Source: Rhodospirillum sp. | GTDB lineage: Bacteria > Pseudomonadota > Alphaproteobacteria > Dongiales > Dongiaceae | Assembly: GCA_013822765.1 (NCBI GenBank) | Contig: PNKY01000002.1 | Coordinates: 496,001 to 560,000 of the forward strand | Length of the DNA stretch: 64,000 bases | Reading direction: 5' to 3' | Shown here: one piece after another, positions 37,336 through 44,267 of the stretch | Position numbering within the stretch: position 1 is the first letter of the stretch | Layout: each line of letters starts with the position of its first letter | Program-made: the position numbers and the translations under genes | The notes under the pieces: generated by a model | The model's input: the letters and a program-made list of their open reading frames with translations, nothing else | Database searches by the model: none | What the model was told of the DNA's origin: nothing

Positions 37336-38094
37336 ATGTTCGAGGATCTCAAAGGGCGCGTCGCGCTCGTCACGGGCGGAGCCACCGGCATCGGCGGTGC
37401 GATCTCCGCCGCCTTCGGCGCGGCCGGCATGGCGGTCGCGGTTCACTATCATGCGGGCGGCGAAGCGGCGGAGGGCGTCGCGGACCAGATTCGCCGCGCC
37501 GGCGGCCAGGCACTCCTGCTCCAGAGCGACATCACCGAATCCAAGGCGGCGGAAGACCTGGTTCGCCGCACCGTGGAGAAGTTGGGAAAGCTGGACGTGC
37601 TGGTGAACAATGCCGGCGGCATGGTGGCCCGGCGGCCAGTCGAGACGCTCGACGATGAGTTCTTCGACGCGGTGATCGACCTCAACGTGCGACAGCTGGT
37701 TCACGCCTGCAGGGCAGGGGCTGCCGCGATGACGCCCGGCGGCTCAATCATCAACGTCAGCTCGATTTCGGCGCGCACTGGCGGCTCGCCGGGGTCGAGC
37801 ATCTATAGCGGCGCCAAGGCATTCGTCTCGACCTTCACCCGTTCGCTCGCGCGTGAGTTGGCGCCGCGGAACATCCGTGTCAACGCGCTGTCGCCCGGAA
37901 CCATCGCGACGGCGTTCCACGAGCGGCATTCGACGCCGGAAAAACTGGAGGCGACGCGCAAGTCGATCCCGCTGGCCCGCCTGGGCCGCGCCGAGGATTG
38001 CGCCGGCACCGCGCTGTATCTCGCATCCGATGCACTATCCGGCTATGTCACCGGCCAGGTGATCGAAGTGAATGGCGGGCAGTTCATGGGTTGA
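37336..38094 (+). CDS. Short-chain dehydrogenase/reductase (SDR)
   Basis: 252-aa classical SDR. TGGATGIGGA is the cofactor-binding TGxxxGxG loop, LVNNAGG the structural NNAG, NVSSISARTG the catalytic serine, and YSGAKAF the Tyr-xxx-Lys pair. C-terminal SPGTIATAFHERH and GYVTGQVIEVNGGQFMG are typical of 3-oxoacyl-reductase-like SDRs. I use the ATG at 37336 (MFEDLKGRVALVTGG). The substrate cannot be assigned; an alcohol, sugar or acyl substrate are all possible. It is not operon-linked to a recognisable pathway gene. Confidence 0.85.
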   Translation: MFEDLKGRVALVTGGATGIGGAISAAFGAAGMAVAVHYHAGGEAAEGVADQIRRAGGQALLLQSDITESKAAEDLVRRTVEKLGKLDVLVNNAGGMVARRPVETLDDEFFDAVIDLNVRQLVHACRAGAAAMTPGGSIINVSSISARTGGSPGSSIYSGAKAFVSTFTRSLARELAPRNIRVNALSPGTIATAFHERHSTPEKLEATRKSIPLARLGRAEDCAGTALYLASDALSGYVTGQVIEVNGGQFMG

Positions 38095-38131
38095 ACCGCC
38101 CGCCACCAGCACTGACTACCATTGCCTATCG

Positions 38132-38533
38132 TCAGAATGCGTCGCCAATCTCGTCGCCGACCTCGTCGATCTCATCGCCGGCTTCATCCGCGGCGTTGTC
38201 AATCTCGTCGCCGGCCTCATCGGCCGCTTCGCTGATCTCGTCGCCGGCTTCATCGGCGGTATTTTCGGCGCTCGCGCCGACTTCGTCGCCGAAGTTATCG
38301 CCATTGTCTGCGTCTGCGCGCTCAGCCGCCTGCGATCGATCGGAGTTCGATTGATCGATGCGACCCTTTTCATCGACGCGGTTGCCGTCTTCCAGGCGCA
38401 TCTGCTCCTGCGTGCAGAGCGCACCCTGACCGGTGCAGCTGTAGCCCTGCTCATATCGGTCCGGTAGCGCAAGTGCCGGCGTCGCCAAAGCAATCGCCGC
38501 CACGGATCCCATCAATATCGCTGATCTCATCAT
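38132..38533 (-). CDS. Exported acidic protein with 11-residue repeats
   Basis: About 133 aa from the MM start at 38530-38533. AAGGAG sits five to eight bases upstream, and MRSAILMGSVAAIALATPALA is a signal peptide. The mature protein is short, strongly acidic and has two cysteines (YSCTGQGALCTQEQ). Its last 45 residues are hendecad repeats of the form A-D-E-A-G-D-E-I-x-x-A, about four copies. Eleven-residue periodicity is typical of long amphipathic helices as in LEA and related stress proteins. No known family could be named. The plus-strand ORF of serines over the same bases is a shadow of the repeat. It is divergent from nothing; zur starts beyond on the same strand. A stress or envelope role is inferred only from composition. 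Confidence 0.7.
   Translation of the reverse strand: MMRSAILMGSVAAIALATPALALPDRYEQGYSCTGQGALCTQEQMRLEDGNRVDEKGRIDQSNSDRSQAAERADADNGDNFGDEVGASAENTADEAGDEISEAADEAGDEIDNAADEAGDEIDEVGDEIGDAF
38135..38260 (-). repeat. 33-bp tandem coding repeat (hendecad DEAGDEI)
   Basis: Four diverged copies of a 33-base unit encode the ADEAGDEI-type 11-mers at the C-terminus of the acidic exported protein. It is a coding repeat; no spacers or repeat-flanking structure of a CRISPR are present. Confidence 0.75.
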
Positions 38534-38564
38534 TCCACTCCTTCCGAAGTTGCCGACCATCCTG

Positions 38565-38589
38565 AACAGATGGCCGCGGCGAAGATTCC
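38565..38589 (-). promoter_or_regulatory. Possible EcfG-type promoter for the acidic exported protein
   Basis: On the minus strand GGAAT, 17 bases, then GTT resembles the alphaproteobacterial general-stress sigma factor consensus GGAAC-N16/17-CGTT with one or two mismatches. It would place the transcription start about 25 bases before the ORF. This is a weak match and could be chance. Confidence 0.3.
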
Positions 38590-38659
38590 GTGAAGGAACG
38601 CGCAATCGGAGGGAACGTATGACAGCGGAGGTTGTTTACGCGCCTCGCGGGGAGATTGT

Positions 38660-39151
38660 TTACGCGGCCTCACGGCCGGTGCGGCAGGCCGAGCACAGGC
38701 CCTGCGCCTCGATGGTGAGGCGGTTCAGCGAGAATCCGGACTGGTGGGCGCTCGCTTCGACCGCCTGCGTGATGGCTGGATCGTTCAATTCGACCGCCGC
38801 CTTGCACGACGTGCAGATCAGGAACTGCGAGATGTGCCGTTCTTCCGGCCGGTCGCAGCCGACGAAGGCGTTGAGGCTCTCGATCTTGTGCACCAGCCCC
38901 TGGTCCAGCAGGAACTCCAGCGCACGATAGACGGTGGGTGGCGCCGCGGCGCGGTCGTCCGCCGCGCGCAGCAGGTCCATGATCGCATAGGCGCCGATCG
39001 GCGCATGGCTGTCCCACACCAGCTCCAGCACCCGCCGGCGCAGCGGGGTCATGCGCGCGCCGCGCTCGGCGCAGACGGTCTCCGCCCTGCTCAAGGCATC
39101 GTCGATGCAATGGCGGTGATCATGAGGATGCAGGGCTTGCGGCGCGTTCAT
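38660..39151 (-). CDS. zur: Fur-family zinc uptake regulator Zur
   Basis: 163-aa Fur-family repressor from the ATG at 39151 (MNAPQALHPHDH). The helix-turn-helix region GARMTPLRRRVLELVW and AAPPTVYRALEFLLDQGLVHKIE is typical. The structural zinc site CTSCKAAVEL with CSAC at the C-terminus, and H-rich residues around EERHISQFLIC, favour Zur over Fur. An N-terminal HPHDHRHC tract may also bind metal. When zinc is plentiful Zur represses zinc importers and some ribosomal paralogues. No znuABC gene adjoins it here. The ORF-track start at 39202 would add 17 residues not seen in relatives. Confidence 0.87.
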   Translation of the reverse strand: MNAPQALHPHDHRHCIDDALSRAETVCAERGARMTPLRRRVLELVWDSHAPIGAYAIMDLLRAADDRAAAPPTVYRALEFLLDQGLVHKIESLNAFVGCDRPEERHISQFLICTSCKAAVELNDPAITQAVEASAHQSGFSLNRLTIEAQGLCSACRTGREAA

Positions 39152-39482
39152 CCGGGCGAATCCGTCGGGTTGATGGCCGGAGTATAAGGGTCGGGCGGCC
39201 AATGGGCGAGGGGGGCCAGCCAGGGGTGTACGCTGGAGCCAGGCATTTATAACACTGAAGTGATGTTGTTTTTGTGTTGGGCATTTCGTGGTTCAGCAAT
39301 ACATTGAAATACATTGAATATAACGAGATTTGATGCGTAGCAGGTCGGCCGAATTTCGCCGTGCTCATGCGGGCATTACAAATTCACACTGTAAAATAGA
39401 ATTGACTTGGAGGGATGTCTGACCTAACTAGTCGGAAAAGGCGCACGCTAGGCGTCTTTCCACGAATCTGGGTGTGGATTAG
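39152..39482. promoter_or_regulatory. AT-rich divergent promoter region between zur and cysG
   Basis: About 330 bases, strikingly AT-rich from 39240 to 39420 compared with the rest of the window. It holds a tandem ten-base repeat (39299-39318) and the TATAAA-like element reading toward zur near 39245. It should carry both the zur and the cysG-cysI operon promoters; no gene is supported. Confidence 0.55.
39299..39318. repeat. Tandem 10-bp direct repeat, candidate operator
   Basis: ATACATTGAA occurs twice head to tail, followed by TATAACG. One repeat unit equals one helical turn, so a protein could contact both copies on the same DNA face. It lies 165 bases upstream of cysG, in the AT-rich interval shared with zur. 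The regulator is unknown. Confidence 0.5.
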
Positions 39483-40880
39483 ATGCGCAGCTTTCCACTG
39501 TTCCTGAAGCTCGAGGGCCGGCCGGTCCTGCTGGTCGGCGCGGGCAGCGCCGCGGCGGCCAAGCTGCGCCTGCTCGGCTCGGCCGGGGCGCGCGTCGCCG
39601 TCGTTGCTCAGTCGCCATCTGCCGACCTGCTTGCCGCTGTGGCCGACACGCGCGCCGAGCTCGTTCGTGACGCGCTCACGCCGCAGCTTTTTGCGTCGGC
39701 CGAACTGGTGTTCGGTGCGACCGGCAACGAAGCCGATGATCGCGCCGTCGCGGAGCAGGCGCACGCAGCCGGCAAGCTGGTCAACATCGTCGACCGGCCG
39801 GAGCTCAGCGACTTCACCATGCCGGCGATCGTCGATCGCGGCGACATCGTCGTAGCCGTCTCCACGCATGGCGCATCGCCGGTGCTGGCGCAGCGTGTGC
39901 GCGCGGCGATCGAGAGCGTGTTGCCGCCCGGCCTCGGCCGCTTGTCGCAGTTCGCGCAGCGCTTCCGCACAGCCATTCAATCGCGTATCGGCGAGAATGC
40001 CGCGCGCCGCCGTTTCTGGAACCAGGTGCTGAGCGGCCCCATCGCCGCCGCCGTTCTCGCGGGCGACGAGAAGCGCGCCACCCGCGACCTGATCCGTGCC
40101 GTCAATCGCGGCGAGCCGAAGGCCGAGACCGGCCGCGTCTCGCTGGTGGGCGCTGGCCCCGGCGATCCGGAGCTGCTGACCCTGCGCGCGGCCCGTGCGC
40201 TGCGCGAGGCGGACGTCATCGTCTATGACAAGCTGGTCGATCCAGCGGTGCTGGAATACGCGCGGCGCGATGCCCGGCGTGTGTTCGTCGGCAAGAGCAA
40301 GAGCGACCACACGCTCCCGCAAGCTGAGATCAATGCGCTGCTGGTGGCGGAGGCGAGATCCGGCCGTCACGTCGTGCGCCTCAAGGGCGGCGATCCGTTC
40401 GTGTTCGGCCGTGGCGGCGAAGAGCTCGATGTCTTGGTGGCCGAAGGCGTCCGGGTCGAGGTGGTGCCGGGCATCACCGCGGCGACCGGCTGCGCGGCCT
40501 ATGCCGGCTTCCCGCTCACACATCGCGATCACGCCTCGAGCGTGGTGTTCGTCAGCGGCCAATCCAAGGACGGGGTGTCCGATCTCGATTGGCGCGCGCT
40601 CGCCAATCCGCGCCAGACCATCGTGGTCTACATGGGCGTGAGCGCCGCGGGCGAGGTCGCCGGCAAGCTGATCGAAGCCGGTCTCGGCGCTTCGACGCCG
40701 ATCGCGATCGTGGAAAACGGCACGCGGTGGGACCAGCGCGTGATCAAGGGCGAATTGCAGCAAGCCGCGGACCTGATCCGCCAGCATGGCGTGGCGGGTC
40801 CCGCGCTGCTGGTGATCGGCGAGGTGACGCGCGCGGCGGAAGCCGGCGTGCGCGCCGAGCTCAAGGCCGCGGCGGAGTAG
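39483..40880 (+). CDS. cysG: Siroheme synthase CysG (uroporphyrinogen methyltransferase/dehydrogenase/ferrochelatase)
   Basis: 465-aa multifunctional enzyme making siroheme, the prosthetic group of sulfite reductase. The N-terminal dehydrogenase/chelatase half starts MRSFPLFLKLEGRPVLLVGAGS and contains FGATGNEADDRAVAE. The C-terminal half is the SUMT methyltransferase: VSLVGAGPGDPELLTLRA, VVRLKGGDPFVFGRGGEE and VPGITAATGCAAYAGFPLTHR. Both halves are complete and the length is normal. It heads the run cysG, DUF2849, cysI, DUF934, in which the siroheme product is used directly by CysI seven bases into the next-but-one gene. The ATG is preceded by GTGGATTAG, not a strong ribosome-binding site. 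Confidence 0.96.
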   Translation: MRSFPLFLKLEGRPVLLVGAGSAAAAKLRLLGSAGARVAVVAQSPSADLLAAVADTRAELVRDALTPQLFASAELVFGATGNEADDRAVAEQAHAAGKLVNIVDRPELSDFTMPAIVDRGDIVVAVSTHGASPVLAQRVRAAIESVLPPGLGRLSQFAQRFRTAIQSRIGENAARRRFWNQVLSGPIAAAVLAGDEKRATRDLIRAVNRGEPKAETGRVSLVGAGPGDPELLTLRAARALREADVIVYDKLVDPAVLEYARRDARRVFVGKSKSDHTLPQAEINALLVAEARSGRHVVRLKGGDPFVFGRGGEELDVLVAEGVRVEVVPGITAATGCAAYAGFPLTHRDHASSVVFVSGQSKDGVSDLDWRALANPRQTIVVYMGVSAAGEVAGKLIEAGLGASTPIAIVENGTRWDQRVIKGELQQAADLIRQHGVAGPALLVIGEVTRAAEAGVRAELKAAAE

Positions 40881-40887
40881 GGACGAG

Positions 40888-41202
40888 ATGGCAATCGCAC
40901 CGCAGATGGTCACCGCCAACCGCCTGTCCGATGGCGCGGTGGTCTATTACACCGAGGCCAAGAGCTGGTCGGAGAATTTCGTCGACGGCGCCGTGTGGCC
41001 CGACAAGGACAGCGCCGACGGCGCGCTCGTTGCCAGCGAGGACGCAGTGAAGGCGCGTCTGGTCGTCGGCCCGTACCTGTTCGACGTGGCCGTCACCGAA
41101 GCCGGCCTGAAGCCCATTGGCGCGCGCGAGCGGATCCGCGCCGACCACAAGCCGACCTTCGAGCCCGACCAGGGTTCGTGGACCGGCCCGATTGCGGAAT
41201 AG
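40888..41202 (+). CDS. DUF2849 protein of the sulfite-reduction operon
   Basis: 104-aa protein with the recognisable DUF2849 features: MVTANRLSDGAVVYY and the closing KPTFEPDQGSW. It is found between cysG and cysI in many alphaproteobacteria. Its role in assimilatory sulfate reduction is not known. It starts seven bases after cysG and ends six bases before cysI, so co-transcription is certain in practice. Small acidic basic-mixed body, no signal peptide or membrane segment. Confidence 0.85.
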   Translation: MAIAPQMVTANRLSDGAVVYYTEAKSWSENFVDGAVWPDKDSADGALVASEDAVKARLVVGPYLFDVAVTEAGLKPIGARERIRADHKPTFEPDQGSWTGPIAE

Positions 41203-41208
41203 TATAGC

Positions 41209-42891
41209 ATGTATCGTTACGACGAATTCGACGCCACCATCGTCCAGGAGCGGGTCAACCAGTTCCGCGGCCAAGTCGTGCGGCGCATCGCCGGCGAGCT
41301 GACCGAAGACCAGTTCCGCCCGCTGCGCCTGAAGAACGGGCTCTATCTGCAGCTCCACGCCTACATGTTGCGCATCGCGGTGCCTTATGGCGTGCTGTCG
41401 TCCAAGCAGGTACGCAAGCTCGCCTACATCGCCCGGCGTTACGACCGCGGCTTCGGCCACTTCACCACGCGCCAGAACATCCAGTTCAACTGGCCGCAGC
41501 TGCCCGACGTGCCGGACATCCTGCAGCATCTCGCCGACGTCGAGATGCACGCCATCCAGACCAGCGGCAACTGCATCCGCAACGTGACCTCCGACCAGTT
41601 CGCCGGCGTCGCCGCCGACGAGATCGAGGACCCGCGCATCTGGGCGGAGATCGTCCGGCAGTGGTCGACCTTCCACCCGGAATTCTCCTACCTACCGCGC
41701 AAGTTCAAGATCGCGGTCACCGGCGCGCCGGATGACCGCGCCGCGATCCGCGTGCACGATATCGGCATCCGCATCGTGAAGAACGAGGCGGGCGAGGTCG
41801 GATTCGAGGTCTGGGTCGGCGGCGGCTTGGGTCGCACGCCCATCGTCGGCGTGGTGTGCCGCAAGTTCCTGCCCAAGGAGCACCTGCTGTCGTATCTCGA
41901 GGCGATCCTCCGGGTCTACAATCTGCTCGGCCGGCGCGACAACATCTACAAGGCGCGCATCAAGATCCTGGTACAGGCGACCGGCGGCGACAAATTCGCG
42001 GCGATGGTCGAAGAGGAGTGGGAGAAGATCAAGAACGGCCCGCTGCACCTGCCGCAGGCCGAGATCGAGCGCATCCATCGCTATTTCGCGCCGCCGGCCT
42101 ACGAGACGCTGCCCGACATCGATCCGGCGTTCGAGACCGCGAAGCTGGAGAACCCGGAATTCGCGCGGTGGGCCCGCACCAACCTGGTGAAGCACAAGGT
42201 GCCGGGCTACGCCATCGCCAACGTCTCGTTGAAGCCGGATGGCGGCGCGCCGGGCGATGCCTCCGCCGACCAGATGGACTTGATGGCCGACCTCGCCGAC
42301 GAGTTCTCGCTCAACGAAGTACGCGTCACGCACCACCAGAACATCGTGTTCCCGAACGTGCGCAAGCGCGACCTCTTTGCGCTGTGGCAGCGCCTGAAGC
42401 CGGCCAAGCTCGCGACCTCCAACCTCGGCTTCATCAGCGACATCATCGCCTGCCCGGGGCTCGACTACTGCAATCTCGCCAACGCGCGCTCGATCCCGGT
42501 GGCGCAGCGCCTGTCGCGCCACTTCAGCGATCCGCGCAAGCTGGACGACATCGGCGAGCTACGGCTCAACATCTCCGGCTGCATCAACGCCTGCGGTCAC
42601 CACCATGTCGGCCATATCGGCATCCTCGGGGTCGACAAGCAGGGGCAGGAATTCTACCAGGTGACGGTCGGCGGCTCGTCCAAGGACGACGCCTCGCTGG
42701 GCAAGATCGTCGGTGCCGCCTTCTCCGAGGACGACATCGTTCCGGCGATCGACACCATCATCAACACCTATCTCGCCAATCGTGCCGGCAAGGGCGAGCG
42801 GTTCCTCGACTATGTGCGCCGTGCCGGCGTGGATCCCTTCAAGGAGGCCCTTTATGGCCCTGCTACAGCACGGCGCCCTGCAGCCGAATAA
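41209..42891 (+). CDS. cysI: Assimilatory nitrite/sulfite reductase haemoprotein CysI
   Basis: 560-aa siroheme and [4Fe-4S] enzyme reducing sulfite to sulfide. The cluster and siroheme cysteines appear as CPGLDYC (first pair) and ISGCINACGHHHVG (second pair). The two-fold ferredoxin-nitrite/sulfite-reductase repeat is visible in FGHFTTRQNIQFNWPQL and EVRVTHHQNIVFPNV. It lies in the cysG operon and overlaps the downstream DUF934 gene by 38 bp, a long overlap suggesting coupling. No CysJ partner is nearby, so electrons probably come from ferredoxin, as in the plant-type enzymes. I see no altered ligand. Confidence 0.95.
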   Translation: MYRYDEFDATIVQERVNQFRGQVVRRIAGELTEDQFRPLRLKNGLYLQLHAYMLRIAVPYGVLSSKQVRKLAYIARRYDRGFGHFTTRQNIQFNWPQLPDVPDILQHLADVEMHAIQTSGNCIRNVTSDQFAGVAADEIEDPRIWAEIVRQWSTFHPEFSYLPRKFKIAVTGAPDDRAAIRVHDIGIRIVKNEAGEVGFEVWVGGGLGRTPIVGVVCRKFLPKEHLLSYLEAILRVYNLLGRRDNIYKARIKILVQATGGDKFAAMVEEEWEKIKNGPLHLPQAEIERIHRYFAPPAYETLPDIDPAFETAKLENPEFARWARTNLVKHKVPGYAIANVSLKPDGGAPGDASADQMDLMADLADEFSLNEVRVTHHQNIVFPNVRKRDLFALWQRLKPAKLATSNLGFISDIIACPGLDYCNLANARSIPVAQRLSRHFSDPRKLDDIGELRLNISGCINACGHHHVGHIGILGVDKQGQEFYQVTVGGSSKDDASLGKIVGAAFSEDDIVPAIDTIINTYLANRAGKGERFLDYVRRAGVDPFKEALYGPATARRPAAE

Positions 42892-43408
42892 CTGGCGCTT
42901 TGTCGGCGACGATGCGGCGATCCCGGCCGAGGAGCCGGTGACCGTCAGCCTCAAGCGCTGGCAGGCCGAGAACGAGGCGCTGCGTGGCCGCAACACGCCG
43001 ATTGGCGTGCGCCTGAAGAACGACGAGCAGGCGCTGGCGCTCGGCGACGACGTGCATCGCCTGTCGCTGATCGAGGTTGAGTTCCCGAAGTTCACCGACG
43101 GCCGCGCCTTCTCGCAGGCCCGTATCCTGCGCGATAAGCTCGGCTACCAGGGCGAACTGCGCGGCGTCGGCACCATCCTGCGCGACCAGTACCTCTACAT
43201 GACCCGCTGCGGCATCGACTCCGTGGAGCTGCTTGAGGGCAAGCCGATCGACGGCTACCTCGCCGCGCTCAAGGAATTCAGCGCCTGGTATCAGCCTGCG
43301 TCCGATGGCCGCGTGACGGTGCTGGAGCTGCGCCACCCCGCCAAGGCGTCCGCCCGCCGGAGCGGTGCGACTTTCATCAGCGAAAGCGTCGCGGCGCACT
43401 CAGCCTAG
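42854..43408 (+). CDS. DUF934 protein of the sulfite-reduction operon
   Basis: 184 aa from the ATG at 42854, which has AAGGAGG seven bases upstream and lies inside the cysI 3' end. IGVRLKNDEQALALGDDVHRLSLIEVEFPKFTDGRAFSQARILRDKLGYQGELRGVG is the DUF934 core (only a short part is needed to recognise it: FTDGRAFSQARILRD). The family is linked by genome context to sulfate assimilation and cysH but has no assigned reaction. cysH itself is not in this operon, so the usual adenylylsulfate reductase gene must lie elsewhere. The C-terminus is basic and variable. Confidence 0.85.
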   Translation: MALLQHGALQPNNWRFVGDDAAIPAEEPVTVSLKRWQAENEALRGRNTPIGVRLKNDEQALALGDDVHRLSLIEVEFPKFTDGRAFSQARILRDKLGYQGELRGVGTILRDQYLYMTRCGIDSVELLEGKPIDGYLAALKEFSAWYQPASDGRVTVLELRHPAKASARRSGATFISESVAAHSA

Positions 43409-43409
43409 G

Positions 43410-44030
43410 GTGCACGCGTATCACGCGGTGCTCCGTTATCGACTGCTGCGCAGGAAAGACCTGCCATCCAACTCAATGGAGATGGCGCGGTTCCTGATTG
43501 GCAAGATTGTGGTGCGGGAGCATCCGGATGGCCGCGCCAGCGGCCGTATCGTCGAGACCGAAGCCTATCCGCCCGGTGACGCCAGCGGCCACGCATACGG
43601 CGGCGAGACTCCGGCCCGCCGCTCCCTGTTCCTGCGGCCGGGGCACGGCTATGTCTACATGGCGTATGGCTCTTGCTATTGCTTCAACGTGAGCAGCGAA
43701 CCCGCAGGCGTAGGCGCGGGCGTCCTGATCAGGGCGCTGGAGCCGCTGGAAGGGATTGCATTGATGCAGCGGCGGCGTGGAACGGACACGCTGCGCGACC
43801 TTGCGCGGGGTCCGGGGCGCCTGGCCGCCGCGCTTGCGATCGGCCGCGATCTCGACGGCATCGATCTCTGCGTCAAGGGTCCGTTGTGGCTTGCGCGCTC
43901 CGCACTGCCGACTGGTGCGGTCGCGAGCAGCGTGCGCATCGGCATCTCTCGGGAAGCGCACCGTCTGCGCCGCTTCCACGAACGCGGCAGTCCTTTCGTC
44001 AGCGGCACCCAGCGACTCAACGCGCGTTAA
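43410..44030 (+). CDS. DNA-3-methyladenine glycosylase, AAG/MPG family
   Basis: About 206 aa from the GTG at 43410. The alkyladenine glycosylase signatures are present: GRIVETEAYPPGDASGHAYGG (with the catalytic glutamate), ARRSLFLRPGHGYVYMAYG and GAGVLIRALEPLEG. The enzyme excises alkylated purines and starts base-excision repair. The ORF-track start (43365) overlaps the previous gene; the GTG two bases after that gene's stop leaves the conserved region complete. It follows the sulfur operon closely but has no metabolic link to it. A start at a later valine cannot be excluded. Confidence 0.88.
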   Translation: MHAYHAVLRYRLLRRKDLPSNSMEMARFLIGKIVVREHPDGRASGRIVETEAYPPGDASGHAYGGETPARRSLFLRPGHGYVYMAYGSCYCFNVSSEPAGVGAGVLIRALEPLEGIALMQRRRGTDTLRDLARGPGRLAAALAIGRDLDGIDLCVKGPLWLARSALPTGAVASSVRIGISREAHRLRRFHERGSPFVSGTQRLNAR

Positions 44031-44267
44031 TCTCCACGCGTCCGACTGTGGCCACGCGCCGGACTTCTTGCCAAGCTCACACCACATAGAGCAGATGCGG
44101 CTGGCATGCCGGCCGTTGAGCGACGACGATCACTCTGCCGGCCACCTGTGCTTGACGGCCCCATGCTCCTGCGCAATGCTTTTGTCATACAGGGTTGCAC
44201 CTCACTCATTTTCGAGCTCGGGCTGATTTATCTTTCCCGCACAACATACTGCTGGGGGGTAGCCACT

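Noticed and set aside
38135-38260. 33-bp repeats considered as a CRISPR array
   Set aside because: Repeats are contiguous and coding with no unique spacers, no cas genes nearby.
37998-38354. Serine-rich 118-aa plus-strand ORF
   Set aside because: It is the reverse complement of the DEAGDEI repeat of the acidic protein.
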